DNA of 48,183 bases from a virus, in IMG/VR virus record IMGVR_UViG_3300024430_000002, positions 1 to 48,183 of that record, one strand, 5' to 3'. The first letter of the stretch is position 1; every line of letters starts with the position of its first letter. The notes beneath the pieces are model-generated. The model had not been told where the DNA came from and made no database searches. It saw only the letters and a program-made list of their open reading frames with translations. The position numbers and the translations under genes are program-made. Positions 8,797 through 16,673 of the stretch are shown piece by piece.

Positions 8797-9057
8797 ATGC
8801 CTGACAGCGAGCCGAAGCATCTGACGGCGAAGTCCACGTTCCAGACGGCGTATGGGACGTGCCGCCTCTACGACCTGACGGCGGACGACAGGACCGCGGC
8901 GATCTACATGGAGTCGATGGACCGCGTTCTCGTCGGCGCGACCGACCCGGTGGCCGTGTCGCAAGTTCCGATCGCGTCGCGGGACGCGTACGTGCGGTCC
9001 CTGCTCACCGAAGTGCCCGACGAGCAGCTGCGGCGCGGCTGGATCGTCGTGGAGTAG
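8797..9057 (+). CDS. hypothetical moron protein
   Basis: 86 aa, rightward between the fibre and tape measure genes. Begins MPDSEPKHLT and ends LRRGWIVVE. No domain recognised. There is no ribosome site. The start is chosen from the CACAAT box 6 bases upstream. The stop (9055-9057) directly abuts the stop of the convergent tape measure gene, so the gene exactly fills its gap. Probably a moron. Confidence 0.6.
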   Translation: MPDSEPKHLTAKSTFQTAYGTCRLYDLTADDRTAAIYMESMDRVLVGATDPVAVSQVPIASRDAYVRSLLTEVPDEQLRRGWIVVE

Positions 9058-12000
9058 TTACTGGCGCGGGGGGAGCGACGAGATGCCGCTCCCGGCCGTC
9101 GCGACACGCGCGGTGATGCCGCGGCCGAACTCGCCCGCGAGCACGTCAGCCGTCATGCGGATCGCCTCGCGGCCGCTGACGTTCATCACCTGCTGGTGAA
9201 TCTCGTTCTGTCGCTTCAGTTCCTCGCGGAACCCCGCTAGCTCATCCGCAAGGCGCTGCTGGATCTCCGCCTGCCGACGGCGCTCCTCCGTCTCCTGAGC
9301 CATCGCGTCGCGAAACGACTTCAGCTGGTCCCGCGCGCCCTTGAGTCCCTGGATCGCCTCAATGTCATCGCGCGGATCCGCGGTGTTCTCCGCCTGCCTC
9401 AGCCGCTCCTCTTCAAGCGCGACGCGCGCTTCCGTAGCGGCGATATCGTCATCGATCGCGTCCGTCAACGACGCCCGGGCGATAGCGAGATCGTTGAAGT
9501 CGAACGCGGTCGGTATCGCCGCAGCGATCGCGTCCTTCAACTGCGTGACGGCTTCGCCGGCCTGGCGGAACGCGTCGATCGCCTGCGTGATCTCATCCAC
9601 GTTTCCGCGGCCGCGGGCCACTGCGAGTTCCTGCCCGCGAACGTTCAGGAGGTTCTCCGCGGCGGTGAGGTCATCCCCGAGGTCGGGGGTGAGCGTGGCC
9701 TCCGCGATTCCGAGCGTCGCGAGCCCGGCGGGAGTCGGGCCCGCCGCTCCCGCGTTGATGTCCGTGCTGAGGGACTGGTCCTCGCCGACGAGCTGCGCGA
9801 GTTCCTGCGTGAGCCGCAGACGCGTGCCCGCCCGGAGCGGCCCCTTCAGCGCCCTGCGGATCTTCTGGATGCGCTGACGAACCGCGTTGCGGCGAGCATT
9901 CTGAGCTGCCGCGAGGCGCGCCGGGTCCTCCCCGGCTTCCGCGATGGCGAGGTCCGTCTGCGCCATCGCCATCTCGAACCACGCCGGGGACCCCCACGCC
10001 CCTGGCATCCCGGCGTGGCCGCCGCGCGTCGACGTCGCGGTCGCGCCCGGGTCCATGTTCCGCGGGCCGCCCGCGACGATCCCGGACACCGACGTCGGCC
10101 GGACGATCTGGACTTGATTTCTGGCGGCGGGGCTGCCACCCCCGGCCACCCCACCGCCACTGCCAGCCATGCCGCCCCGCATGCCGCCCACAGCAGCGCG
10201 CGCACGACTGATGAAGTTTCGCCACGGGCCATCCGACCCGCTGCCGTCAGGCCCCGTGTACGCCGTCCACGGCGACCACCCGCCCGCCTGCGCCCACACG
10301 CGATGCGCCGCGCTCGCCGCGACCATCGGGTTCGACAGGTTCATCCCGCGCGCCCACGGGTGCGCCTTCGTGTTGATCTGCCACATCCCGCGGGAGTCCT
10401 CCGCGTCAGTGACAAGACGCGCGCTGTTGCGGTACCCCGACTCCGGGCCCGCGATCGCCACAGCGGTGACGAGGTCGTCGCCCTGCCAGTACCGGCTCGC
10501 GGCGGCCACCGCCTCGCCGATGCCGTCACCGGTACGTGGCCGACGGTGGCCCGTCCCGTCGCCGGACCCGATGTAACCGACGTGGACGTGGTCGTAATGG
10601 TCGCTCGCGACGCCCTGGTCGTAGATCGGCCCGGGGATCGGCGTTAGCTGCCCGTTCTTCACGCCCACGCCGAGCGGCGTGTAGATCAACTCCGCGAGCC
10701 GGCCGCGCGACGTACGCAGCAGCGTCTTCGCGAACGCGGCCATCCCCGCCGGGGGGCCACCCATGTCGATCGCGTCGCCCGTGGCGTGCAGCGACCTGTT
10801 CCCGCTTGACGTGATCGCTCCGGGGCGCAGCCCGCCCTGCGGCGTGACCGCGAGCCCGAAGCGAGCGCCCAGCGCCGCGAACGGCCGGAGATCGGCATCC
10901 GCGCCGTTCAGGTTCCCGCCGAATCCGCCGCCCGGAGGAAGCAGGCCCCCGCCGATGCCGCGGACGACGTGGCCGATACCGTCGCCGACGCCCAGGAAGT
11001 TCCCGACGCCCTCGAGCGCCCCGCCGACAGCGCCCTTCACCGCGTCCGCGATCGCCCCCGGCGCCGCCTTCACGCCCGCGACGATGCCGCGGACAATCGC
11101 AGAGCCGACCGCCTTCGCCGCGTTCAGCGCCGCCGGAACAACCTTCGACACTGACTCGCGCATCGCGTCGATGAGCCCGCCCGCGATGCTCCGGAACGCT
11201 CGCAGCGCGCCGCGGCCGATGTCCTTGAAGCCCTCCCAGACGCGCGCCCAGTCGCCGTTGATCAGGCCCGTGACGATCCGGATCACGCCGCGGATCGCGG
11301 TGATGATCCCCTCCGCGACACCGCGAATCACCGGGAGCACGCCGCGGACGACCGGCACGATGACGTCCTCGAACACGTTCCGGAAGAACCTGCCGAGGTT
11401 CCGGGCCGCTTGGATGACCGCGTCGATGTCCTCGGCGTTGCGCGCCCGGAAACGCTGGATCGCCGCGATCATGTCCCGCGCCGTGTCACCCACCACGCCG
11501 GACACGCGACGGATCGGACCGGCTAGCTGCCCCGCCTTGTCCACGAGGTTCACGAGCCCGGTCGCGGCGCGCGCGAGCACGGGCGTGAAGTGCGTGCCGA
11601 CGACCTCGCCGAGGTTCTCCGACGCGACACTCGCGCGGTCCAGCGACCCCGCCGTGGTGCGCCCGTACGCCTCCGCCTGACCCGCGAACTTCTGCTGCAC
11701 CGCGGCGAGCGCTTCCTGCGCGGTCGCGCCCTCCTCGACGACCACGCCGTACCGCGACAGCGCCGAGGTCTGCCCCGCCGCGACCTTCGCGACAAGCTGA
11801 CCGGCCTTCGCGACATCCAACCCGCGCGCCCGCGCGATGTCCGCAGCAATCGCGTTCAACCGGAGCGCCTGGTTGACGTCGCCCGTGACGCGAACGATGT
11901 TCGTGAACGAGTCCTGGAGATCCTCGTCGTCCAGCCCGCTCAGGTTCGAGTGCGCCTGGATGACCCGGTCGATCTGCGCGCGATGCTGGTCGAACGAGAT

Positions 12001-12258
12001 GTTGCTCGCGCGCAACTGCGCAACCAGGCGAGCCTGCGACTTCTCCGACTCGATCGCCGCCTCAGCCGCCTTCTTCAAGCCGCCGAGCGCCGCGGCGCCC
12101 GCTGCTGCGCCCGCGACAGCGAACCCCTTCGCGAGATTCGCGCCGTAGCGCTTCATGCGGCCCTCGGACCGGGACGCCTCCTTGTCGACGCGGTCGAACG
12201 CGCGGCTCAGGCCCTTCGGGTCACCCGTGATGACAACTTGGAGGGCGCGTGTCGCCAC
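9058..12258 (-). CDS. tape measure protein with M15-like and SLT domains
   Basis: 1066 aa. It has helical N- and C-terminal parts with a hydrophobic central stretch (~280-410), as in siphovirus tape measure proteins that set tail length and open the envelope. Two wall-hydrolase domains are embedded. An M15/VanY-like metallopeptidase lies at ~455-565 (H491, D495/D498 in HATGDAID; D556-H557-x-H559 in DHYDHVHV). A lytic-transglycosylase-like domain lies at ~580-690 (E606 in PESGYR, then SRGMWQIN). The C-terminal ~140 residues are coiled coil and resemble the protein at 29924-30541. GTG start at 12258, right after the chaperone frameshift product. Confidence 0.93.
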   Translation of the reverse strand: MATRALQVVITGDPKGLSRAFDRVDKEASRSEGRMKRYGANLAKGFAVAGAAAGAAALGGLKKAAEAAIESEKSQARLVAQLRASNISFDQHRAQIDRVIQAHSNLSGLDDEDLQDSFTNIVRVTGDVNQALRLNAIAADIARARGLDVAKAGQLVAKVAAGQTSALSRYGVVVEEGATAQEALAAVQQKFAGQAEAYGRTTAGSLDRASVASENLGEVVGTHFTPVLARAATGLVNLVDKAGQLAGPIRRVSGVVGDTARDMIAAIQRFRARNAEDIDAVIQAARNLGRFFRNVFEDVIVPVVRGVLPVIRGVAEGIITAIRGVIRIVTGLINGDWARVWEGFKDIGRGALRAFRSIAGGLIDAMRESVSKVVPAALNAAKAVGSAIVRGIVAGVKAAPGAIADAVKGAVGGALEGVGNFLGVGDGIGHVVRGIGGGLLPPGGGFGGNLNGADADLRPFAALGARFGLAVTPQGGLRPGAITSSGNRSLHATGDAIDMGGPPAGMAAFAKTLLRTSRGRLAELIYTPLGVGVKNGQLTPIPGPIYDQGVASDHYDHVHVGYIGSGDGTGHRRPRTGDGIGEAVAAASRYWQGDDLVTAVAIAGPESGYRNSARLVTDAEDSRGMWQINTKAHPWARGMNLSNPMVAASAAHRVWAQAGGWSPWTAYTGPDGSGSDGPWRNFISRARAAVGGMRGGMAGSGGGVAGGGSPAARNQVQIVRPTSVSGIVAGGPRNMDPGATATSTRGGHAGMPGAWGSPAWFEMAMAQTDLAIAEAGEDPARLAAAQNARRNAVRQRIQKIRRALKGPLRAGTRLRLTQELAQLVGEDQSLSTDINAGAAGPTPAGLATLGIAEATLTPDLGDDLTAAENLLNVRGQELAVARGRGNVDEITQAIDAFRQAGEAVTQLKDAIAAAIPTAFDFNDLAIARASLTDAIDDDIAATEARVALEEERLRQAENTADPRDDIEAIQGLKGARDQLKSFRDAMAQETEERRRQAEIQQRLADELAGFREELKRQNEIHQQVMNVSGREAIRMTADVLAGEFGRGITARVATAGSGISSLPPRQ

Positions 12259-12261
12259 CGG

Positions 12262-12414
12262 CTACTCCCGTTCAAGGTCGGCGGCCAAGTGCCGCAGAAG
12301 ATTGTCCAGCTGCCACGCCGGCCGCTCGTACAGCGCCTCGCGCGTCTTGATCCCGAAGTACCGCTCGAGGAGGTAGAGCTCTTGGAGGTCGCCCCGGGTC
12401 AGGCGGTAGGGGGG
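12262..12414 (-). CDS. tail assembly chaperone, -1 frameshift extension (gpT-like)
   Basis: This is the C-terminal part of the longer chaperone form, reached by -1 slippage from the upstream frame. Just after the slip site it reads YRLTRGDLQELYLLERYFGI and ends LAADLERE, immediately before the tape measure start. This is the classic G/GT layout, in which a small fraction of ribosomes makes the fusion that coats the tape measure during tail assembly. The frame stays open upstream to 12495, but the coding-like sequence begins near the slip site. No independent start or ribosome site is visible. Confidence 0.75.
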   Translation of the reverse strand, partial: PPYRLTRGDLQELYLLERYFGIKTREALYERPAWQLDNLLRHLAADLERE

Positions 12415-12773
12415 CGGTCGGCCTCGACCGACTTCTCCTGGATCGCGTCGAAGAACGGGCGCAACAGGCCGACGGAGAGCTCGTCGGCGTCCCACTTCTC
12501 CAGTACGAGCGCCTTCGCGTCCGGGGCTCCGTTGGTCGGCTCGAGCAGCGCCGAGAACGCATCGCCGAACCCGACGACCATCTCCGTAGTGTCGGCGTCG
12601 TCGTCGTCCTTCTTGACGAACGCGTTGAGGAGTACCTGCGCGCGCTGAAGCTTCGCTTGGACGCTCTTGGTCACCGACCGCACGCGGTACTCGTGCCCGA
12701 ACACTTCGACGAGCGGCCGTTCCGGACCGCTCGCGCCGCCCAGCGTCAGCACTGGCGCGTTCTTCTTCGCCAT
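12399..12773 (-). CDS. tail assembly chaperone (gpG-like)
   Basis: 124 aa. Small acidic protein directly upstream of the tape measure (MAKKNAPVLTLGG...VKKDDDDADTTEMV). Position, size and an overlapping downstream frame identify it as the first tail assembly chaperone. The ATG at 12773 has GGAAGGA a few bases upstream. Zero-frame translation stops at 12399. A CCCCCCT heptamer shortly before that stop allows -1 frameshifting into the downstream frame. Longer upstream readings cross the divergent promoter region and are rejected. Confidence 0.8.
   Translation of the reverse strand: MAKKNAPVLTLGGASGPERPLVEVFGHEYRVRSVTKSVQAKLQRAQVLLNAFVKKDDDDADTTEMVVGFGDAFSALLEPTNGAPDAKALVLEKWDADELSVGLLRPFFDAIQEKSVEADRPPTA
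12408..12414 (-). other. -1 ribosomal slippery site CCCCCCT
   Basis: Read on the minus strand, the zero-frame codons CCC CCT preceded by C give the N-NNW-WWH-type heptamer CCCCCCT. Slipping back one base gives CCC CCC and continues TAC CGC into the T-like frame (residues Y-R-L-T). It sits four codons before the zero-frame stop codon, the usual place in siphovirus chaperone pairs. Confidence 0.7.
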
Positions 12774-12798
12774 AGGGTTCCTTCCGGTGGGGGTGGCT

Positions 12799-12820
12799 AC
12801 ATCACCCCTACGGGTGATGT
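12799..12820. promoter_or_regulatory. perfect 9-bp inverted repeat between divergent genes
   Basis: ACATCACCC, loop CTAC, then GGGTGATGT form an exact 9-bp inverted repeat. It lies between the leftward chaperone start (12773) and the rightward gene at 12853, about 20 bases upstream of that gene's -10 box. It could be an operator or an RNA hairpin. There is no T-run for a terminator. Confidence 0.4.
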
Positions 12821-12839
12821 CCTGCTTGACAGGCCGCGC

Positions 12840-12845
12840 GATACT
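12840..12845 (+). promoter_or_regulatory. -10 box (GATACT) for leaderless moron
   Basis: GATACT, then GGGAGTC, then the ATG at 12853: the same box and the same 7-base gap as at 1859 and 4247. A TTGACA lies only 8 bases upstream of the box, too close to act as its -35. Confidence 0.5.
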
Positions 12846-12852
12846 GGGAGTC

Positions 12853-13161
12853 ATGACCACCCCCAGCACCGACATCGAGCCTGCCGTCCTCGAACCGCAC
12901 GACCGCAAAGCGATCCTCGCTGACGAGGTGTCGCGGCGAGTCGCTCGCGGCGGCCGCGTCGAAGTCCAGACCGACTACCAGGCGATCATCGTCAGCGGCC
13001 GACGCGTCAACCACCTGCTGCACCTGATCCTGAGCGTGCTCACCATCGGCGCGTGGGCGCTGCTCATATGGCTGCCGCTCGCGATCTTCGGCGGGGAGAA
13101 GCGCTACGCCGTCACGGTCGACCGGTTCGGCAACATCACGACCGCGAAGGGCCGCGGCTAA
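12853..13161 (+). CDS. small actinobacterial-type membrane protein (moron)
   Basis: 102 aa. Residues ~55-80 form one or two close membrane segments (HLILSVLTIGAWALLIWLPL), followed by a short IFGGEKRYAVTVD tail. From memory this matches a small membrane-protein family widespread in Actinobacteria and their phages: variable N-terminus, VNHLLHLIL and GGEKR...VDRFGN motifs. Its function is unknown. The start is set by the GATACT box 7 bases upstream. The 3' end overlaps the convergent gene by 4 bases. If expressed in the lysogen, it could alter the host envelope. Confidence 0.75.
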   Translation: MTTPSTDIEPAVLEPHDRKAILADEVSRRVARGGRVEVQTDYQAIIVSGRRVNHLLHLILSVLTIGAWALLIWLPLAIFGGEKRYAVTVDRFGNITTAKGRG

Positions 13162-13556
13162 CGCCAGCCGTGGCGTCTCGCGAGCCCATCGACGCCGTCG
13201 CCGATCTCGTCCACTACGCGATCCGCTTCCCGCGCCGCCGCCTTCGTCACAACCTCACGACGTGGGAAAGTGATCTCCGCCCCGCGCGGCCGGATCGTGC
13301 CGCCGTACTCGATCACGGGCGCGTACGGGAGCCGCGAGGTGACACCGGCGATGTTCCCTCGCGTGAACGGCCGGTAGGAGCCGGCTAGCGTCCCGGACTG
13401 GCGGGGCGCCGTGCGTGACGCCTCCGCAGCCACGCGACCGACGGCGCTCTTGATGACCTGATTGACCTCGCGAGGGAGAGCCCGGTCGATGCTGCGAAGG
13501 TCGCGCCGGAACTCGGCGAGCCCTTCGATGTGGACATTGACGTCGTCGCGGGCCAC
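13158..13556 (-). CDS. HK97 gp10-like neck/tail completion protein
   Basis: 132 aa, GTG start. The pattern fits the HK97-gp10 family: IEGLAEFRRDL near the start, SRTAPRQSGTLAGSYR in the middle, then YAPVIEYGG. These proteins act at the head-tail joint or tail end. Here it follows the tail tube gene, whereas in many phages it precedes it. The stop overlaps the rightward gene at 12853-13161 by 4 bases. Confidence 0.75.
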   Translation of the reverse strand: MARDDVNVHIEGLAEFRRDLRSIDRALPREVNQVIKSAVGRVAAEASRTAPRQSGTLAGSYRPFTRGNIAGVTSRLPYAPVIEYGGTIRPRGAEITFPRREVVTKAAAREADRVVDEIGDGVDGLARRHGWR

Positions 13557-13560
13557 GGCC

Positions 13561-14562
13561 TCACCAAGCCGCGCTATCGCTCGACTTATAGATCGCCTGC
13601 CACGGCGGGTTCGTGCCGTCGTCGCGCGCGACCCACGGAATGTCGACCGCGAGCATCTCCGGCCCCGACACCTGCGGGCTCGAGCCGCGCAACTGGATCG
13701 CGGAGAACGTGTTCGTGAACGTCGGGTACTCCGTCCCGACGATCGCGACCGGGTGCGTGAACGTCACGACGAGCGCCGCGAACGCGCCCGAGCAGAACAG
13801 GTCGTAATACGTCTCGTCGTACCACTCCCCCGAGAACGTGCCCGCCACCGTCGCGAGGCCGTTCGGGACGGGGTCCGCGATCGTCCCGCCGCTACCGAGG
13901 AACCGGCGGATCGCGCGAGGCTGCTCCCACGTCCAGTTCAGGCTCGTGATCGCCGCTGCCGGGGTCGCGTTCAACGTCAGCGTCACATCCGAGTGCGCCC
14001 ACGTCGACGTCCCCGACACGTACGTCGCCGAAGCGAGCGCCGCGCCCGCCGGCGTCGTCGTCGGGTTCGTCTCGTCCTTCGCGACCCAGTTGAACGTGCT
14101 CTGAAGGCCGCCGCCGACCTCCATGCTGAACGCGGCGGACTGCAACCGCGCACCCGGGTACGTGAACGGCGTGTCGACGCCCTGCGTCGTCGGCTTGTTG
14201 ATCTGAAGCGTCGCGCTCTTGGTCGGGACGCTCGCGCCGATGTTGAACGTGCTGTTGTACGCGATCGTCGACGCGACCTGCACCGGCGTGATCGTTCCCG
14301 CGACCATCTGGTCGAGGAAGAACCCGCCCTTCTTCGTCGGGAACGGCAGCGACGTGTCGCCCGCGACGTTCCGGCCCGTCTGCCGCGTCGTACCGGACGG
14401 CTGGAAGGTGCGCCCGGCGCGCAGCGTCTCCGGCTCGTAGTACTCGTTCTCCCGCGACAGCGACTCGCTCGAGTACTCGAAGAAGGTGTCGACCGTGACG
14501 GCCGTGCCCCACGCTGATTCTTTCTTGGCGCCGAACTGACTTCCGAGACCGCTGGAGGCCAT
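13561..14562 (-). CDS. major tail tube protein
   Basis: 333 aa. The N-terminus GLGSQFGAKKESAWGTAVT is typical of siphovirus tail tube proteins, and the body is beta-rich with many Thr/Ser/Gly. Between the small neck genes and the chaperone pair, it is in the expected slot. The ATG at 14562 follows the previous stop (TAG-ATG) with AGGAG just upstream. It forms the hollow tube through which DNA passes. Confidence 0.88.
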   Translation of the reverse strand: MASSGLGSQFGAKKESAWGTAVTVDTFFEYSSESLSRENEYYEPETLRAGRTFQPSGTTRQTGRNVAGDTSLPFPTKKGGFFLDQMVAGTITPVQVASTIAYNSTFNIGASVPTKSATLQINKPTTQGVDTPFTYPGARLQSAAFSMEVGGGLQSTFNWVAKDETNPTTTPAGAALASATYVSGTSTWAHSDVTLTLNATPAAAITSLNWTWEQPRAIRRFLGSGGTIADPVPNGLATVAGTFSGEWYDETYYDLFCSGAFAALVVTFTHPVAIVGTEYPTFTNTFSAIQLRGSSPQVSGPEMLAVDIPWVARDDGTNPPWQAIYKSSDSAAW

Positions 14563-14817
14563 CTACTCCTCACCGTCCTTCGAGGTGGCGCCGGTCGCGG
14601 CGCCGGTCGCGCGCTTGTACTCGGTCCACACGTCCGCCTGGGCGAGCAGGCCGTCCCGGAAGTCGGGGGGAACCTTGCGACCGTCGATCTCCATCGGGAG
14701 CTCGCCGCCATGGTCGACGTGGGTGTGGATGAACTCGCCTTCGGCGATGGGGATGCTGAGGTCCACGCCGGTTAGGGGCGCGGCAGGGCCGGCCAGTTTG
14801 GCCCGCTTCTCGCTCAT
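14563..14817 (-). CDS. hypothetical small tail-region protein
   Basis: 84 aa. Short acidic protein (VDLSIPIAEGEFIHTHVDHG; ends TSKDGEE). GGGAGG lies 8 bases before the ATG at 14817. The longer upstream reading lacks coding character. It sits between a tail-terminator-like gene and the tail tube gene. It may be a small chaperone or tail component. No family recognised. Confidence 0.6.
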   Translation of the reverse strand: MSEKRAKLAGPAAPLTGVDLSIPIAEGEFIHTHVDHGGELPMEIDGRKVPPDFRDGLLAQADVWTEYKRATGAATGATSKDGEE

Positions 14818-14843
14818 GTGACGCCCTCCCGGGGCGGGTTGGG

Positions 14844-15287
14844 TTAGTAGTCGTTCGACAGGCAGGTGATCGCGCCGGAGAATGCGCTCTGCCACTTCGA
14901 TGGCGCGTACACGCCGTTACCTTGACGGCCCGTGAGCCCCGTCACTTGCCGCACGGTGTTGTTCAGCGTCGGGTTCGCTTTGATCGCGAGTTCGAGGTCT
15001 TCGTAGAGGTTCCACGCAACTTCTTCCGGTGTGCGTGAGTCATCGCCTGTTTCGATTACGACGATGCTGAACCCGATGCGAAACGTGAGCCGACGACCTC
15101 GCGCGCCGAGACTCGCCCAGCCATCCTCCGGCACTTCGACGGCCTCCCACCAGAACGCGTCCCCTGTATGGGACACGTCCTCGGTCTCGGTCGGCGGCGC
15201 GTCGCGGAACTCGACGTAGTTCCACGCCGGGCGCGCGTCAAGGATCGCGCGGAGCGCATCCTTCGCGGCGAGCACCGGATGAGCCAT
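14844..15287 (-). CDS. tail terminator-like protein
   Basis: 147 aa. Begins MAHPVLAAKDALRAILDARP and has an alpha-beta pattern with LTFRIGFSIVVIET in the middle and PEEVAWNLYEDLELAI later. Size, pattern and position before the tail tube fit tail-terminator/minor neck proteins that cap the tail tube. The ATG overlaps the previous stop (TGATG). Confidence 0.6.
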   Translation of the reverse strand: MAHPVLAAKDALRAILDARPAWNYVEFRDAPPTETEDVSHTGDAFWWEAVEVPEDGWASLGARGRRLTFRIGFSIVVIETGDDSRTPEEVAWNLYEDLELAIKANPTLNNTVRQVTGLTGRQGNGVYAPSKWQSAFSGAITCLSNDY

Positions 15288-16138
15288 CAGGCGATCCCGA
15301 CCTTCAGGGTGCGGCGCTGAACCCAGCTATCGACACTCGGAACGCCCCAGATGCTGCCGCCGCGCCCCGGCACGGAGAGCACGGCCGTCAAGCCGGTGTC
15401 AGGGCTCGACACCTGGGTCGTGCGGTCATCGACCGGCCCGGACTGCAACCATGTCTTGGCGAGCAGAAGCGCGTTCTGCCGCGCCTCCGGCTCCGGCGCC
15501 GCGAGCCCGTGCTCGTAGGCGATGACGACCGCCTGACTGGCGCTGTAGCGGCCAGGGAGGTACGCGTACCCGTTGCCTTGCAGGACCGTGCCCGTCATCA
15601 GCACGCCATCGACTGTGAGACTGCGGATCGCGGACACGTACGGGTACGCCGGCTGGAAGACGTACCCGTTGACGCGATCCACGTCGACGACCTCGCGCGC
15701 ATACCGCGGCACGAGCGCGAACCCAAGCTCGCGCTCCAGCGCATCCTCCACGGTGGTTCGCATCGCGGTGAGCTCTGCCGTGGAGAACCTGTCGCCCAAA
15801 GTCGCGCCGCGCTCCAGCTTGATGCCCTTCAGTTCAGCGAGGGTGAATACGAATCCGCCTGCGACCTCCACGACGTCGCGGTAGGTCTGCGCGTGCCCGC
15901 CGACCGTCGCGGTCCACGTCACGTCGAGCGTGTCGAGCATCGTGTTCGCGCCCGCGGCGACGGTGATGCTCCACGTCCCGGCTTCCGGCTCGTCCGTAAC
16001 GCTGCCCGTGGTGACGGTCGCGCCGTCTGACCGGCGCACGACCGCGACCGTCGGGGTGCCCGACGGGTCGGCGGCGACGCCGTCGCTGGTGAACGTCTTT
16101 CGCAGCGTGAACGACCGGTTGACGACGACGCGCTCCAT
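15287..16138 (-). CDS. head-tail connector/adaptor-like protein
   Basis: 283 aa. The C-terminal ~170 residues (TLAELKGIKLERGATLGDR, ALERELGFALVPRYAREVV, LLLAKTWLQSGPVDDR) resemble head-tail adaptor proteins of phages of Gram-positive hosts. The N-terminal ~100 residues form a beta domain (TVAVVRRSDGATV, TWSITV). The internal ATG at 16138 is chosen because the sequence before it is Arg/His-rich shadow of the upstream gene. It marks the passage from head to tail genes. Confidence 0.65.
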   Translation of the reverse strand: MERVVVNRSFTLRKTFTSDGVAADPSGTPTVAVVRRSDGATVTTGSVTDEPEAGTWSITVAAGANTMLDTLDVTWTATVGGHAQTYRDVVEVAGGFVFTLAELKGIKLERGATLGDRFSTAELTAMRTTVEDALERELGFALVPRYAREVVDVDRVNGYVFQPAYPYVSAIRSLTVDGVLMTGTVLQGNGYAYLPGRYSASQAVVIAYEHGLAAPEPEARQNALLLAKTWLQSGPVDDRTTQVSSPDTGLTAVLSVPGRGGSIWGVPSVDSWVQRRTLKVGIA

Positions 16139-16143
16139 CGGCT

Positions 16144-16650
16144 CTACGGGGCGGTGTCGAACGCCGACGAGATCGTGAAGCTGTCGTTGCTCGCGCCGGC
16201 ACCTGCGGTCACGGTGCGGCGCAACCACAGGCCCTTGAACTGGCCGGCGGGGATCGTGCCGATGCTCAGGCCGGCGCCTTCCGTCGCGGGCTCGGTGAAC
16301 GACGGGCCGGACGGCGCGGTGTTCTCGTTCGCGATCGTCTCCATCTGCGTGTTGACTGCTTCGTCGGCGAGCGCGATGGCGATCTGCGTGCCGGTGTCGG
16401 CGGTGTTCGCGCTCAGCCACACGACGGTGTTCTCGGCGGAGACGTTCCCGGCGTTGTAGAGGTAGACGCCGCGGTACTCGGTGTCGCCGGCCTGCTCCTC
16501 GGCGCCGGACACGTCGTCGAACAGGCTGTTCGCGGTCGCGGCCTCGGGGACGATCCCGCCGGCCTGCGTGCTGCGCGCGCCGCCGAGCGCGGCGTTCGGG
16601 TTCGTGTTCGTCGTCCCGCCGGACAGGTGAAGTTCAAGGTCTGCGGCCAT
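16144..16650 (-). CDS. virion-associated protein, possibly head decoration
   Basis: 168 aa. Starts MAADLELHLSGGTTNTNPNA. Has DTEYRGVYLYN and AENTVVWLSANT. This reads like small beta-sandwich virion proteins encoded between capsid and connector genes in several siphoviruses. GGAGA lies ~10 bases before the ATG. Role (head decoration or fibre base) is inferred from position only. Confidence 0.55.
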   Translation of the reverse strand: MAADLELHLSGGTTNTNPNAALGGARSTQAGGIVPEAATANSLFDDVSGAEEQAGDTEYRGVYLYNAGNVSAENTVVWLSANTADTGTQIAIALADEAVNTQMETIANENTAPSGPSFTEPATEGAGLSIGTIPAGQFKGLWLRRTVTAGAGASNDSFTISSAFDTAP

Positions 16651-16673
16651 CGGTGTCTCCTGCTAGCTGGGGG

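Noticed and set aside
12826-12845. TTGACA plus GATACT as a full sigma70 promoter
   Set aside because: Only 8 bases separate them instead of about 17. Only the -10 box is retained.
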